Shown: positions 25,534 to 35,019 of the stretch, piece by piece
How positions within the stretch are numbered: position 1 is the stretch's first letter
Layout of the letters: each line of letters starts with the position of its first letter
Assembly (NCBI RefSeq): GCF_036013915.1
Contig: NZ_CP107901.1
Span: 62,001 to 126,000 of the forward strand
DNA from: Streptomyces sp. NBC_00464
GTDB lineage: Bacteria; Actinomycetota; Actinomycetes; Streptomycetales; Streptomycetaceae
Length of the DNA: 64,000 bases
Reading direction: 5' to 3'
The notes under the pieces: generated by a model
What the model saw: only the letters and a program-made list of their open reading frames with translations
Databases searched by the model: none
Told to the model about the DNA's origin: nothing
Program-made: the position numbers and the translations under genes

Positions 25534-27536
25534 GCCATCACTTCGGTGAAGTCGCTGTCCGGCGCATCCGGCGCGGGCGCGGAGGCCGGGGCGGGGTCCA
25601 GGCTCAGCACCGTCCGTGCCAGGGCGTCCGAGTCGCCCAGCGTCACCGAGTTGACGCCCGGCCGGATTCCGGCCGCGGTCACCCAGTGGACGGCCTCGGT
25701 GGGGACGCCGTACGCGAACCGGCGCGGATGGGCGCGGCCTTCCGCGTCCACCAGACGGTACGGACGTTCGGTGACCGCCAGGCCGCCGGTCTCGTAACTC
25801 GTGCCGCAGGTGCCGTCGATGCGGTAGGCGCGGGCCTGTCCGGAGGCCAGCAGGTGGGTCAGCAGCGGGTCGGCGGTGCGTCGTATGTCCGGTTCGGGCA
25901 GCCGGGCCTCGACCAGTACGGAGGTACGCACCGGCTCCCCGCCCACCCGGTCCGAGGTGGCCTCGAAGAACGCGGCCCCGTCCTCCTCGGCGATGCGCAC
26001 GCTCATTCCCGGCCCGAGCACCTCCAGGACCCCCGCCCGCAGCAGCGCGATCATCTCCTCGATGCGCGAGGCGGGCGGGCCGATCGACAGGAAGGCGTTG
26101 AGCGGCGTGTACCAGCCCTGCAGATCGTCCCGGTAGGAGTTGCCCTCCAGACGGCCGTGGTCGACCGCGAGCCGTATCTCGTTGCGCAGGTCGCGCAGGA
26201 CGTCCAGGGCGGCTTTCACGGGTCCGCTCACGTTGCCCGCACGGGCGTCGTGCACGTCCTTCGCCAGATACCCGAGCAGCCAGTCCCGGAAGTCGGCCGG
26301 GCCGGCGAAGACCCGGGCGCCGTAGGGGCGCGAGATCTTCTCCCAGTCCCAGCGCTCGCCGGGGGCGATGGCGTACTCGTCGAGCAGACGCTGCTCGGCC
26401 GCGCCCGCGGGGGCGGCCAGATAGCGGCCGGTGAACTCCTCGCTCCTCGTCTGCCCGTCACGGGCTGTCAGCACCGTGCCGTAGTAGACGCTCTCCACCT
26501 CTTTGGCGATCAACGGCCACAGGTCGCTGCCGAAGTGCAGACGCTCACCGTCCAGGGCGCGCCGGTGCAGCACGGCGACCGCCTCGGGGGTGAGGAGTGC
26601 GGGCAGATGGCGCCCGGTCGCACCCTTCTGGTTCTCGCCCCGCGCGTGGTACGGAATCCCGCGCCGTGACCCCGCGTACAGCCGCGGCTCACGGCCCGAC
26701 GGCCGGTAGACCAGGCCGTCGCCGACCCGTTCGAAGCGGCCGCCGCGCCCGAGGGTGAGCAGTGCCATGTGATCGAAGAAGTTCAGCCCGAGCCCGCGCA
26801 GCAGCACGCCCTGGCCCGGCCGGACGGCGGACAGGTCCACATCCGCGGGGTTGGCCGGCAGGACATGGAGCAGTCCGTGGGCCCGCGACTCCCCGGCGAG
26901 GCGCTCCTCGTCGGGCGACGTGGCGGCGGGCACATGCCCCTGGGCGAGCACCACCGCGTCCAGACCGGTGATCCGGGTGCCGTCCGCGAGCGTGAGGACC
27001 TGGGGACCGCTGCCCGCTTCTGCTGCCGGGCCGGCCGGGGCGTCGTCCAGGGCGACGGCGCGGGACCGGTGCTCCACGACGGTGACGTGGGCGGGCGCCC
27101 GGGAGACCGTCGTGGCGAAGACCTCCTCCAGGTACCGGCCGTACAGCGCCCGGCTGGGATACGAGTCGGGGCCCAGAGCGGCCGCCTCGGCACGAAAGCG
27201 GCCGCCGGGGTCGGCCGCGGTCGTCGCCGGATTCCCGGTGAGGCAGCGCGACTTGGCCCACTCGTACAGGCTCGGCCCGTCCTCGATGGGGCCGTTCATC
27301 ACCACGCTGCCGTCGGTGTACACGGTGACCTGCGAGGCGACGGTGTTCATCAGCAGATGTGGTGACTGGCCGGTCCGCCAGACCTGGCCGGGACCGGGGC
27401 GGGCGACGTCCACGACATGGACCGTCACCGCCGGGTGGGAGGCGGACTTCCGCTCGTTGGCACAGATTCTCTCCAGCACGGACAGACCGCGGGGCCCTGC
27501 CCCGACGATGCAGACCGTAAGGTCCCCGCTGCTCAT
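25530..27536 (-). CDS. creE: CreE-like flavin monooxygenase (aspartate to nitrosuccinate)
   Basis: About 668 residues from ATG 27536. An N-terminal dinucleotide fold (VCIVGAGPRGLSVLERI) and a second one (TGLDAVVLAQGHVPA) define the FAD/NAD(P)-binding family to which CreE belongs. CreE oxidises the amine of L-aspartate in three steps to nitrosuccinate; the adjacent lyase then frees nitrite. Family members are about this length. Gene order (ligase, methyltransferase, this gene, lyase) with overlapping stop and start supports the role. It would be cytoplasmic; no signal peptide. Confidence 0.82.
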   Translation of the reverse strand: MSSGDLTVCIVGAGPRGLSVLERICANERKSASHPAVTVHVVDVARPGPGQVWRTGQSPHLLMNTVASQVTVYTDGSVVMNGPIEDGPSLYEWAKSRCLTGNPATTAADPGGRFRAEAAALGPDSYPSRALYGRYLEEVFATTVSRAPAHVTVVEHRSRAVALDDAPAGPAAEAGSGPQVLTLADGTRITGLDAVVLAQGHVPAATSPDEERLAGESRAHGLLHVLPANPADVDLSAVRPGQGVLLRGLGLNFFDHMALLTLGRGGRFERVGDGLVYRPSGREPRLYAGSRRGIPYHARGENQKGATGRHLPALLTPEAVAVLHRRALDGERLHFGSDLWPLIAKEVESVYYGTVLTARDGQTRSEEFTGRYLAAPAGAAEQRLLDEYAIAPGERWDWEKISRPYGARVFAGPADFRDWLLGYLAKDVHDARAGNVSGPVKAALDVLRDLRNEIRLAVDHGRLEGNSYRDDLQGWYTPLNAFLSIGPPASRIEEMIALLRAGVLEVLGPGMSVRIAEEDGAAFFEATSDRVGGEPVRTSVLVEARLPEPDIRRTADPLLTHLLASGQARAYRIDGTCGTSYETGGLAVTERPYRLVDAEGRAHPRRFAYGVPTEAVHWVTAAGIRPGVNSVTLGDSDALARTVLSLDPAPASAPAPDAPDSDFTEVMA

Positions 27537-27603
27537 CCGGATGCTCCGATACGTCTCGAAGGAGGGGGCACAGCTTCCAACCGAAGGCACTGCGGGACAG
27601 CCC

Positions 27604-28608
27604 TCAGACCGGGGCCGCGACCAGCAGGCTGGTCTCAAGTGCGAGGGGGTGCACGGACTCCAGACGGAGTCCCGCGGCCCTGAGCACGTCCTGGTAGCCG
27701 GACAGCTGCCGCTCGCGCCCGCCGGCGGCCATGAGCAGATGCAGATCCCACAGCAGCGGCAGCATCGCCGAGCCGTCCCGGGGAATGACCCGTTCCAGGA
27801 TCAGCAGGCGGGAGCCGTCCGGCATGGCCCGGCGGATGTGGGAGAGCAGCTGCACGCAGCGTTCGTCGTCCCAGTCCTGGAGCACCCGAGCGAGCAGATA
27901 GGCGTCGGCGCCCCCGGGCACACCCTGGAACACGTCGCCTCCCACGGCCTCGTACCGGCCGGGACCGACGGCCGCGTCGAGGTGCCGCCGGGCGATCGGA
28001 ACCATGTGGGGCTGGTCGAAGAGGACGCCGTGGACCTCGGGGTGGGCCCGCAGCACGGTGGCCAGGAGCGCCCCGCTGCCTCCGGCCACGTCCACGACGG
28101 TGCCGGCCTTGCTGAAGTCGAAGGCGTCCAGGACGTCGGGGAAGAACACGTTGCCCGCGTTCATGGCCCGCTGGAACTTCAGGCCCGCCGACGCCTCACC
28201 GCGCAGATACGTGTGCAGCGAGACCCCGAACGCGTGGGTGAAGCCGGAGGTGCCGCTCCTGATGGCGGGTACCACCGCCCCCCACGCCCGGTGGAACTCC
28301 TCGCCGTAGATGCGGACCATGTCCTTCATGGACTGGTCGGCCTCCTCGCGCAGCAGTTCGCTGACGGCGGTCGGCCGGTAGCCGTCCTCGCCCGTGCCGT
28401 CGAAGACCTGCATGGCCGTCAGCAGCCGCATCAGACGGGTGATGCCGTCCTCGCTGGCTCCGGCGGCGGCCGCCAGCTTCTCGTCGGTGGTGTGCCCCGC
28501 GGCGATGTGATCGGGGATGTCCAGGGCCACGGCCGCGTACAGGGCCTGCGACTGCCAGGCACCGGTGATGATGTCGACGACCCGGCGCGCTGCGATCCGG
28601 TCGACCAT
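27604..28608 (-). CDS. SAM-dependent O-methyltransferase (two-domain, plant-OMT-like)
   Basis: A 334-residue methyltransferase with an N-terminal winged-helix dimerisation domain (residues 1-100) and a C-terminal Rossmann domain. The SAM loop is GTVVDVAGGSGALLATVL, then GVLFDQPHMV, GGDVFQGVPGGADAYLLARVLQDWDDERC (catalytic region) and LLILERVIPRDG. This family methylates phenolic hydroxyls of aromatic natural products. In the cremeomycin pathway an O-methyltransferase (CreN) makes the 2-methoxy group before diazotisation; this gene sits between the ligase and CreE-like genes and is the best candidate for that step. Confidence 0.87.
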   Translation of the reverse strand: MVDRIAARRVVDIITGAWQSQALYAAVALDIPDHIAAGHTTDEKLAAAAGASEDGITRLMRLLTAMQVFDGTGEDGYRPTAVSELLREEADQSMKDMVRIYGEEFHRAWGAVVPAIRSGTSGFTHAFGVSLHTYLRGEASAGLKFQRAMNAGNVFFPDVLDAFDFSKAGTVVDVAGGSGALLATVLRAHPEVHGVLFDQPHMVPIARRHLDAAVGPGRYEAVGGDVFQGVPGGADAYLLARVLQDWDDERCVQLLSHIRRAMPDGSRLLILERVIPRDGSAMLPLLWDLHLLMAAGGRERQLSGYQDVLRAAGLRLESVHPLALETSLLVAAPV

Positions 28609-28652
28609 GAAGGGGCCTTCCTGCGAGGTGGGGGTACGGGGACGGGGCGTGC

Positions 28653-30371
28653 TCAGCCGGAGTGCGCGGGGCGCTGGACGATCGCGACGGAGTCCCCCGC
28701 CGGCTCGTGCAGCAGCCGGCGGTGCTCCTCGCGCAGACGGCGCTTGAGGACCTTGCCGGTCACCCCGACGGGCAGCTCGTCCCGTCCGGTGGCGATGACC
28801 AGGGCGTGCAGCCGGGCCAGACCCGCGTCGTCGAGGGCCGCGTTGCAGGCCCGCAGGAGGTCGCCCGGGACGCGTTCGGTGCTGTCCGCGTAGTGCACCA
28901 CCGCGACCGGGACCGTGAACTCCGGGGCCTGCGGGTCCTCCACGGCCACGACCGCCGTGTCCAGGGCGCCGGTCGTCAGCAGCACGACCTCCTCCAGCGG
29001 GAGGCTGTGGACGTCACCGCCAGCGGTCCTGATGACATCGGGGGTGCGGTCGAGGTGGTACCACCGGCCCTCGGCGTCCCGGCGGACGATGTCACCGGTC
29101 AGGAAGTAGCCGTCGACCAGCGATTCCTCGTTCAGCCCGGGGTCGTCCCAGTAACCCGGGGTGACGCTGGGGGTGCGCACGCCCAGCCGCCCCGCCTGCC
29201 CGGCCGGAACCTCGCGGCCGGCCTCATCCAGCACGGCGGCCCTGCGCACCACGCGGGCGGGCGCGCCGATCAGCCGCCCGTACCGCGAAGTCGTCGGAGT
29301 GAAAGCCTGCTTGAAGAGAACCATCCCCATCTCCGACGAGCCGAGACCGTCCAGGTAGACCGAGCCGGGGACCCGCTTGGCGCCCCTGCCGCGGCTGCCG
29401 AGGGCGATCAGCGGGCGGATGTGCCGCTCGTGGGAGGCGTCCCCCATCCCGTTCCAGGTGTGGATGGACTGGGCGGCCTCCGGCAGGATCTCGCCGGGAT
29501 CGATCTCGGCGAGGGTGAGCGGGAAGCCGAGGATCGTGGTGGGGCGGAAGCTGTTGATGGCCTGCACGGCCCGCTCGCCGTTGGCGCCGTCCAGCATCAG
29601 CGTGGGGATGCCGAGCAGGATGGCCATGCTCAGATAGCTGATGCCGGCCGAGTGGCTGTGCGGAAGGGCGGTCAGCAGCCGGTCCGTACGCAGCGAGGGG
29701 AAGGTCCACAGCCGCTCGCGCTTGCCCGTGAAGAACGAACCGTGGTGGAACACCGGCGCCTTGGGGCGGCCCGTGGTGCCGGACGAGTGGGAGATCATCA
29801 CCAGGTCGTCGGGGGAGTGCCGATGAGGGAATCCGGCCAGGGGCCGGGCGGGCCCGGTGGCGGTGGCGTCCAGCACCTGGATGTCCTGGAGCCGCGGTGC
29901 GTTGTCCACGGCACCGGCCTCCCACTGGCCGGCACACGCGTTCAGCAGCGCGTCGTCGCCGACGACCAGCTCGGCCTCGGTGCGCAGGAAGTACTCGGCC
30001 GCGGTCGCCGGTTCCATCCGCGGATTGCAGTGCACGGCCGCCGCGCCCAGGCTCGTGAGGGCGATGTGGTGGAGCAGGCCGAAGAGCCCGTTCCGGGTGA
30101 GGACACCGACATGGGTGCCGGCCGCCACCCCCTGCTCGCGGTACCAGTTCGCGTAGCGGATCACGGCGACGCGGATGTCGTTGAGGGACAGGCCCTCCAG
30201 CGGCTCGGTCGCCCAGGACGGGGAGTCGACGTCCGGGTGGAAGATCAGCGGCCGGTCACGGTCGTCGGCGACCTTCCAGGCGTACCAGAAGAAGTTTCCG
30301 GCGCCCAGTCCGCGACCGGCGAAAAGGCGCATGCGCTGCGCCGCAGACCGGTGTGTGCCGAACAGGAACAT
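28653..30371 (-). CDS. creM: Acyl-adenylating ligase, CreM-like diazotase candidate
   Basis: A 572-residue ANL-superfamily enzyme. P-loop ISHSSGTTGRPKAPV (residues about 193-207), YFLTGDIVRRDAEGRWYHLDRTPDVI and the C-terminal lysine in PVGVTGKVLKRRL are all present. In cremeomycin, CreM is annotated as a fatty-acid-CoA ligase but uses ATP to activate nitrite and convert an aminophenol to a diazo group. The position at the head of the nitrite-forming operon makes this the likely diazotase. Acyl-CoA or acyl-AMP formation on the benzoate carboxyl is the alternative. Promoter region lies upstream, divergent from the hydroxylase gene. Confidence 0.75.
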   Translation of the reverse strand: MFLFGTHRSAAQRMRLFAGRGLGAGNFFWYAWKVADDRDRPLIFHPDVDSPSWATEPLEGLSLNDIRVAVIRYANWYREQGVAAGTHVGVLTRNGLFGLLHHIALTSLGAAAVHCNPRMEPATAAEYFLRTEAELVVGDDALLNACAGQWEAGAVDNAPRLQDIQVLDATATGPARPLAGFPHRHSPDDLVMISHSSGTTGRPKAPVFHHGSFFTGKRERLWTFPSLRTDRLLTALPHSHSAGISYLSMAILLGIPTLMLDGANGERAVQAINSFRPTTILGFPLTLAEIDPGEILPEAAQSIHTWNGMGDASHERHIRPLIALGSRGRGAKRVPGSVYLDGLGSSEMGMVLFKQAFTPTTSRYGRLIGAPARVVRRAAVLDEAGREVPAGQAGRLGVRTPSVTPGYWDDPGLNEESLVDGYFLTGDIVRRDAEGRWYHLDRTPDVIRTAGGDVHSLPLEEVVLLTTGALDTAVVAVEDPQAPEFTVPVAVVHYADSTERVPGDLLRACNAALDDAGLARLHALVIATGRDELPVGVTGKVLKRRLREEHRRLLHEPAGDSVAIVQRPAHSG

Positions 30372-30634
30372 AGAAATACCTCACGCTCCGCATGGAGAGC
30401 CGAATTAGGGCGAGGACTGTGAACCCGGGGAGCTCGGCAGGGAATCTGCCGACCCGGCTCGCCCGAAGTCTGCAAGGTCCCCCTATAGATCCGGTCCACG
30501 GCCGTTATTTCCGCTGACCGGAATGGTGCCGGGACGTTTCCGGACGGCCGGGAACGGTCCTCGATCCATTCTTCAGATACGACTGCGACGATGCCCGCGG
30601 CAGTTGTACGGAACTCAGGCTGGAGGCCCGTCGG
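30372..30634. promoter_or_regulatory. Divergent promoter region between operon and hydroxylase
   Basis: 263 bases between two divergent genes, less GC-rich than the coding DNA around it. It must hold the start signals of both the seven-gene - strand operon and the + strand hydroxylase, and is a natural place for SARP binding. No operator could be picked out by eye with confidence. Confidence 0.5.
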
Positions 30635-32293
30635 ATGGACCGACCATCGACCACACCGGTCGCCATCGTGGGGGGCGGCCCCGTCGGACTGCTGCTCGCC
30701 CTCTTCCTCGACCGGTACGGCGTCGATTCCGTCGTCCTCAACGCCGGGTCCTCGGTGCCCGACGAACCCAGGGGCAGCACCCACAACGCCCGCACCATGG
30801 AGCACTACCGCACCCTGGGCCTCGCCGACCGGGTACGCGCCCTGGGCCTGCCCGCCCACCACGACGCGGGAATCTCCTTCTCCACCCGGTACAGCGGCCA
30901 CGCACTGGCGCGGCTGCCCTGGCCCGGCCCCGCGGAGTCACGCCGGCAGGTCGCGGCGCAGGACCCAACCGGCCAGGTGCCCGAGCCGATGCACCGGGCC
31001 AACCAGATGTACGTGGAACGCCTGCTGCTCGACCGGGCCCGCGCCGGCAGACACATCACCCTGCGCTTCGGCGCCCGGGTCACCGGCCTCCAGCAGGAGC
31101 CGGACCGGGTGGTACTGACCGCCGAGGACGCCGGAGGAACGCAGACCTGGCATGCCCGCTACGCGGTGGGGGCCGACGGCGGCCGCAGCTTCGTACGCCG
31201 CAGCCTGGGCATCTCCTACCGCGGGGAAGGCGCGCTGGACCAGGACGTGCTGGGCCGCCGGGCGACCGCGGCCCATCTGCGTGTGCCCACGCTGTACCGG
31301 GACTTCCTCAAGGACCGGGCGGCCTGGAGCAACTGGGTCTTCAACGGTGAGCTCGCCCTCAATCTCATCGCGCTCAACGGGGCCGACGAGTTCTTCCTCC
31401 TGACCAGCTCGGTCGACCCGGACACGGCGGACGACGGCACGCTGGTGCGGCTAGTCCGGCGCGCGGCGGGCGTCGACCTGCCGGTCGAGGTGCTCAGCCA
31501 CCGGCCGTGGACGGCGGGCGCGGCCCTGGTCGCCGAGCGCTTCGGCGCCGGCCGCGTGCTGCTGGCCGGCGACGCGGCCCACCTGTTCACCCCCAACGGC
31601 GGCTTCGGCATGAACACCGGAGCGGACGACGCCGCCAACCTCGCGTGGAAGCTCGCGGCCGCCGTCCAGGGCTGGGCGGGCGGGCACCTGCTCGACTCGT
31701 ACGAAGCCGAGCGCAGGCCGGTCGCGCTGCGCAACACCGCGGCAGCACGCCAACTGGGCATCGGCCTCGGAGCGATCGAGCGGCCCGCCGCCCTTGAGGA
31801 GGACTCGGCCGACGGGCGCGCCGCGCGGGAGAAGACCGGCCTCGCGCTCGCCGAGTACGGGCAGCTGACGCTGGACACCCTCGGCGTCCAGCTCGGTGCC
31901 CGCTACGACGCCTCGGCGATCATCGACGCCGGCCGGTGCACCCCGCCCCCCGACGCGTTCACCTCGTACACCCCCTCCGCGATACCCGGCGGCCGGACAC
32001 CGCACCTGTGGCTGGACGACGTCCACGGCCCCGGCAGCTCACTGTTCGACCGGCTCGGCACCGGGTTCACCCTGCTGCGGGTGGGCGGACGGGCGCCCCG
32101 CGGCGACGCGCTGGCCACCGCGGCGGCGGAACACGGAGTCCCCCTGACCACGCTGGAGCTGCCCGGTGACCGGGCGCGCGAACTGTACGGACGCGCCCTG
32201 GTCCTGGTCCGCCCCGACCAGCACGTGGCCTGGCGCGGCGACGAGCTGCCCGGTGATCCAGGGGCGCTCATCCGCCTCGTGACGGGTCATTAG
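30635..32293 (+). CDS. Class A FAD-dependent aromatic hydroxylase
   Basis: A 552-residue para-hydroxybenzoate-hydroxylase-type monooxygenase. Features: FAD-binding VAIVGGGPVGLLLALFLDRYG (residues 10-30), the VGADGGRSFVRRSLG (DG) motif near 176, and the GD motif LLAGDAAHLFTPNGGFGMNTGADDAANLAWKLAA near 310-345, followed by a C-terminal thioredoxin-like domain. It uses NAD(P)H and oxygen to hydroxylate a phenol or aminophenol. By analogy with CreL it could add the 2-hydroxyl to 3-amino-4-hydroxybenzoate. The residue after beta-2 that normally binds ribose as Glu/Asp is Asn here. Confidence 0.85.
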   Translation: MDRPSTTPVAIVGGGPVGLLLALFLDRYGVDSVVLNAGSSVPDEPRGSTHNARTMEHYRTLGLADRVRALGLPAHHDAGISFSTRYSGHALARLPWPGPAESRRQVAAQDPTGQVPEPMHRANQMYVERLLLDRARAGRHITLRFGARVTGLQQEPDRVVLTAEDAGGTQTWHARYAVGADGGRSFVRRSLGISYRGEGALDQDVLGRRATAAHLRVPTLYRDFLKDRAAWSNWVFNGELALNLIALNGADEFFLLTSSVDPDTADDGTLVRLVRRAAGVDLPVEVLSHRPWTAGAALVAERFGAGRVLLAGDAAHLFTPNGGFGMNTGADDAANLAWKLAAAVQGWAGGHLLDSYEAERRPVALRNTAAARQLGIGLGAIERPAALEEDSADGRAAREKTGLALAEYGQLTLDTLGVQLGARYDASAIIDAGRCTPPPDAFTSYTPSAIPGGRTPHLWLDDVHGPGSSLFDRLGTGFTLLRVGGRAPRGDALATAAAEHGVPLTTLELPGDRARELYGRALVLVRPDQHVAWRGDELPGDPGALIRLVTGH

Positions 32294-32478
32294 CGGACTG
32301 AATAGCTTCGATCAATTCCGCTGATCCCTGCCCGGCGCGGAATGATCCGACCGTGCTCAGGGCGTTGTGGAACACAGAAGAATTCCCGGGAAACCTCTGC
32401 TGACCCACTGCGGGGATTTTCGTTACGGCCGGTCGCGGGAAAACCTCCCGGCGGCGGTCGCGAGAAAAGCGAGGATCA

Positions 32479-33384
32479 ATGCATTTCTGTGTACTCGGTC
32501 CGCTGTCCGTCATCGACGAGGGAATCGACCGTACGCCCAGCGCCCCCAAGCAGCGTCAGATGCTGGCGCTGCTCCTCATGAACGCCAACCACGTCGTGTC
32601 GATGTCACAGTTCGTCGAGGAGTTATGGGAGTACAGCCCGCCCTCCAGCGCTGTCGCGGCTGTGCACACGTACGTCATGCAGCTGCGCCGCACCCTGGGC
32701 GGCCGGGCCGCCGGTGAGGTTGCCGGGCCCGGCCGGATCTGTACCCGGGACCAGGGCTACGTTCTGCGGGTCGGGCCGGGAGAGCTGGACCTGGACCTGT
32801 ACGAGGAAGAGGTGCGGGTCGCCCGCAACAGCCTGGACAGCGGGGCGCTGGACCGCGGCGCGCTGGAACTGTGCGCGGCCCAGCGCAGATGGAGCGGCCA
32901 GATCCTGGTGGACGTGCCGACCGGGCCGCTGCTGCACGCGGCGATCGCGGTGATCGAACGCAACCGGCTCGACGCCGTCGGCAGGCGGATACGCGCGGAC
33001 CTGGATCTGGGCCGCCACCACGGCCTCATCGGCGAACTGAGCTCGCTGGCCCACGAGTACGCCGCCGACGAAGAGCTCGCCGCCCAGCTGATGCTCGCCC
33101 TGTACCGGTCGGGCCGCCGGGTGGACGCGCTGGCCGTCTTCCACCGGCTGCGGCGGGCGCTGCGCGACGAGCACGGCGCGACGCCCTCCCGCCGTATCCA
33201 GCAGCTCAACACCGACATTCTTTCCGCGCATCCGCGGCTGGAGTCCCCGTCGAGGCCGCAGTGGCGGCTCTCCCTGGACCTCGTCGCACCGCACGCCGCC
33301 GCGGAGCGGCCCGGACCGCGCCCGGGCAGCCGGGCGCCGGCCGTACAGGAGTTCAGGCGGCGCTCTTCGCACGCATCCCGATGA
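32479..33384 (+). CDS. SARP-family transcriptional activator
   Basis: A 301-residue second cluster regulator. Winged-helix DNA-binding domain FCVLGPLSVIDEGIDRTPSAPKQRQMLALLLMNANHVVS then ELWEYSPPSSAVAAVHTYVMQLRR, and a helical activation domain to about residue 250, plus a 50-residue proline/arginine-rich tail. It is a clear paralogue of the SARP at 19803. The 3' end overlaps the convergent exporter gene by 32 bases. Likely controls the central and right-hand operons, though targets are not shown by the sequence. Confidence 0.9.
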   Translation: MHFCVLGPLSVIDEGIDRTPSAPKQRQMLALLLMNANHVVSMSQFVEELWEYSPPSSAVAAVHTYVMQLRRTLGGRAAGEVAGPGRICTRDQGYVLRVGPGELDLDLYEEEVRVARNSLDSGALDRGALELCAAQRRWSGQILVDVPTGPLLHAAIAVIERNRLDAVGRRIRADLDLGRHHGLIGELSSLAHEYAADEELAAQLMLALYRSGRRVDALAVFHRLRRALRDEHGATPSRRIQQLNTDILSAHPRLESPSRPQWRLSLDLVAPHAAAERPGPRPGSRAPAVQEFRRRSSHASR

Positions 33385-34885
33385 GGGCGTTGGCCGCCGC
33401 GGGGACCATCAGCGCCAGTGCCAGCCAGAACGCCTGAGAGATGCCACCGGCGAGAGCGGCTGCTCCGCTGCCGTCGGCGGCCGGGGCGCAGATCGTGACC
33501 ACGAGGGCCAGCCCGAGCGCGGCGCCGATCTGGCCCGCGGACTGCACCACGCCCGCGGCCAGTCCCACATTGCGCATGCAGATGTCGGCGCACGCGGTCA
33601 CTTCGCAGGTCATCCAGATGAAGGGGAGGCCCGCACCGGTCAGCGCCAGCCCCGGGAGCAGGCCCGTCAGGTAACCCGACTCAGAGGTGACGTTCGTCAG
33701 CATCAGGAGCCCGGCGGCGACCAGGGCGCAGCCGACCAGACAGGGCAGCCGAGGACCGTGGCGGGCGAGCATGCGGGCGCACCCGCGGCCGACCAGGAGG
33801 ATGCCGCCGACCATCGGGAGCAGGGCGCCGCCGGCCTCCAGCGGACTGTAGTGGTGTACCCGCTGGAGGTAGATGCTGCAGATGAACACCACCGGCCCGG
33901 TGGCCGCGGAGACCAGCAGTATGCCGACGGCGCCCGCGACCAGACCCCGGTCGCGCAGGACGGCCACGGGCAGCAGGGGATCGGCGGACCGGGTCTGGCG
34001 CACCGCGAGAAGCGCCCAGAGAGCGGCGGATACGGCGCACAGCCCCCAGGTGCCGGCCGCGCTCCCGTGTCCCGGGATGCGGACCAGGGCGGCGACCAGG
34101 CTCAGCAGGGCCCCGATCAGGGCGAAGGAGCTGAGGAAGTCCACCCGGGGCCCGCGCACCGGGATCCCGTCCGGGGCCCGCGTCCCGGCCAAGGCCTGCG
34201 GCCCGTCCAAGGCCCGCGTCCCGTCCGGGGCCCGCGTCCCGGCCCGTACGGCGTCCGGTGGACAGAGCCGGCGCGCGGCGAACAGTGCCGCGAGGGCGAC
34301 GGGGAGGCTGAGGTAGAAGGCCCACCGCCAGTCGAGCCGGTCGACCACCACCCCGCCGGCCAGCACGCCCAGGATCGAGCCGGCGCCACCGGCCCCCGCC
34401 CACAGTGCGAGGGCCCGGGCCCGTTCGGTGCGGCCGGTGGAGCGGGCGAGCAGGATGGCCATGGCGGAGGGCACCAACAGGGCCGCGCACACAGCCTGCG
34501 CGGCCCTGAAGACGATCAGCAGTACCCCGCTGGGCGCGGCACCGCAGGCGGCCGACGCGGCGGCGAATCCCGCGAGACACCACAGGAACAGCCGGCGCGC
34601 GCCGACGAGGTCCGTCAGCCGCCCGCCCAGCAGTTGGAGCCCGCCGACCAGCAGGACGTAGACATTGGTCACCCAGTGCACGCCCGACAGGCTCATCGAC
34701 AGATCGTGCTGGATCTCCGGCAGGGCGAGGACGACGATGCCCGCGTCCGCGTTGGCCAGCAGCGGTGCCAGCGCGACCAGCAGGGTCAGCGGGAGCGGGG
34801 ACGCGCCGGGCCCCGTCCGGCCCCGGGTCCCGGACACGGCGGTCGGGGCCCCGTCCGGCCTGCGGACGAGGTGGGACAGCGCCAT
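33353..34885 (-). CDS. MFS exporter (QacA/EmrB-like, about 14 membrane segments)
   Basis: About 510 residues from ATG 34885, with around 14 hydrophobic segments. Motif A-like GGRLTDLVGARRLFLWCLAGF, motif C-like AGAGGAGSILGVLAGGVVVDRL and an aspartate-bearing first helix (LLANADAGIVVLALPEIQ) mark the 14-segment drug-exporter branch. The large cytoplasmic loop between about residues 215 and 245 contains Gly-Thr-Arg-Ala repeats that are tandem at the DNA level. Position inside the cluster suggests export of, and resistance to, the product. Confidence 0.87.
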   Translation of the reverse strand: MALSHLVRRPDGAPTAVSGTRGRTGPGASPLPLTLLVALAPLLANADAGIVVLALPEIQHDLSMSLSGVHWVTNVYVLLVGGLQLLGGRLTDLVGARRLFLWCLAGFAAASAACGAAPSGVLLIVFRAAQAVCAALLVPSAMAILLARSTGRTERARALALWAGAGGAGSILGVLAGGVVVDRLDWRWAFYLSLPVALAALFAARRLCPPDAVRAGTRAPDGTRALDGPQALAGTRAPDGIPVRGPRVDFLSSFALIGALLSLVAALVRIPGHGSAAGTWGLCAVSAALWALLAVRQTRSADPLLPVAVLRDRGLVAGAVGILLVSAATGPVVFICSIYLQRVHHYSPLEAGGALLPMVGGILLVGRGCARMLARHGPRLPCLVGCALVAAGLLMLTNVTSESGYLTGLLPGLALTGAGLPFIWMTCEVTACADICMRNVGLAAGVVQSAGQIGAALGLALVVTICAPAADGSGAAALAGGISQAFWLALALMVPAAANALIGMRAKSAA

Positions 34886-34974
34886 GCCGGCTCCAGGATG
34901 CGAGGCCCGACACGGCGGGCGGGGAGTACGGGCAGCGGAGCCCGGGTGCCGGTGACCGGCACCGTGTGAACAGA

Positions 34975-35012
34975 CGCGTGGCGGGCCCCGGCCCTCCGGG
35001 ACCCGCCACGCG
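34975..35012. terminator. Hairpin between SDR and exporter genes
   Basis: An 11-bp perfect stem, CGCGTGGCGGG at 34975-34985 and CCCGCCACGCG at 35002-35012, with a further small stem in the loop. It lies just past the SDR stop codon and upstream of the exporter start, separating the two - strand genes. Confidence 0.7.
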
Positions 35013-35019
35013 GTAGGGG

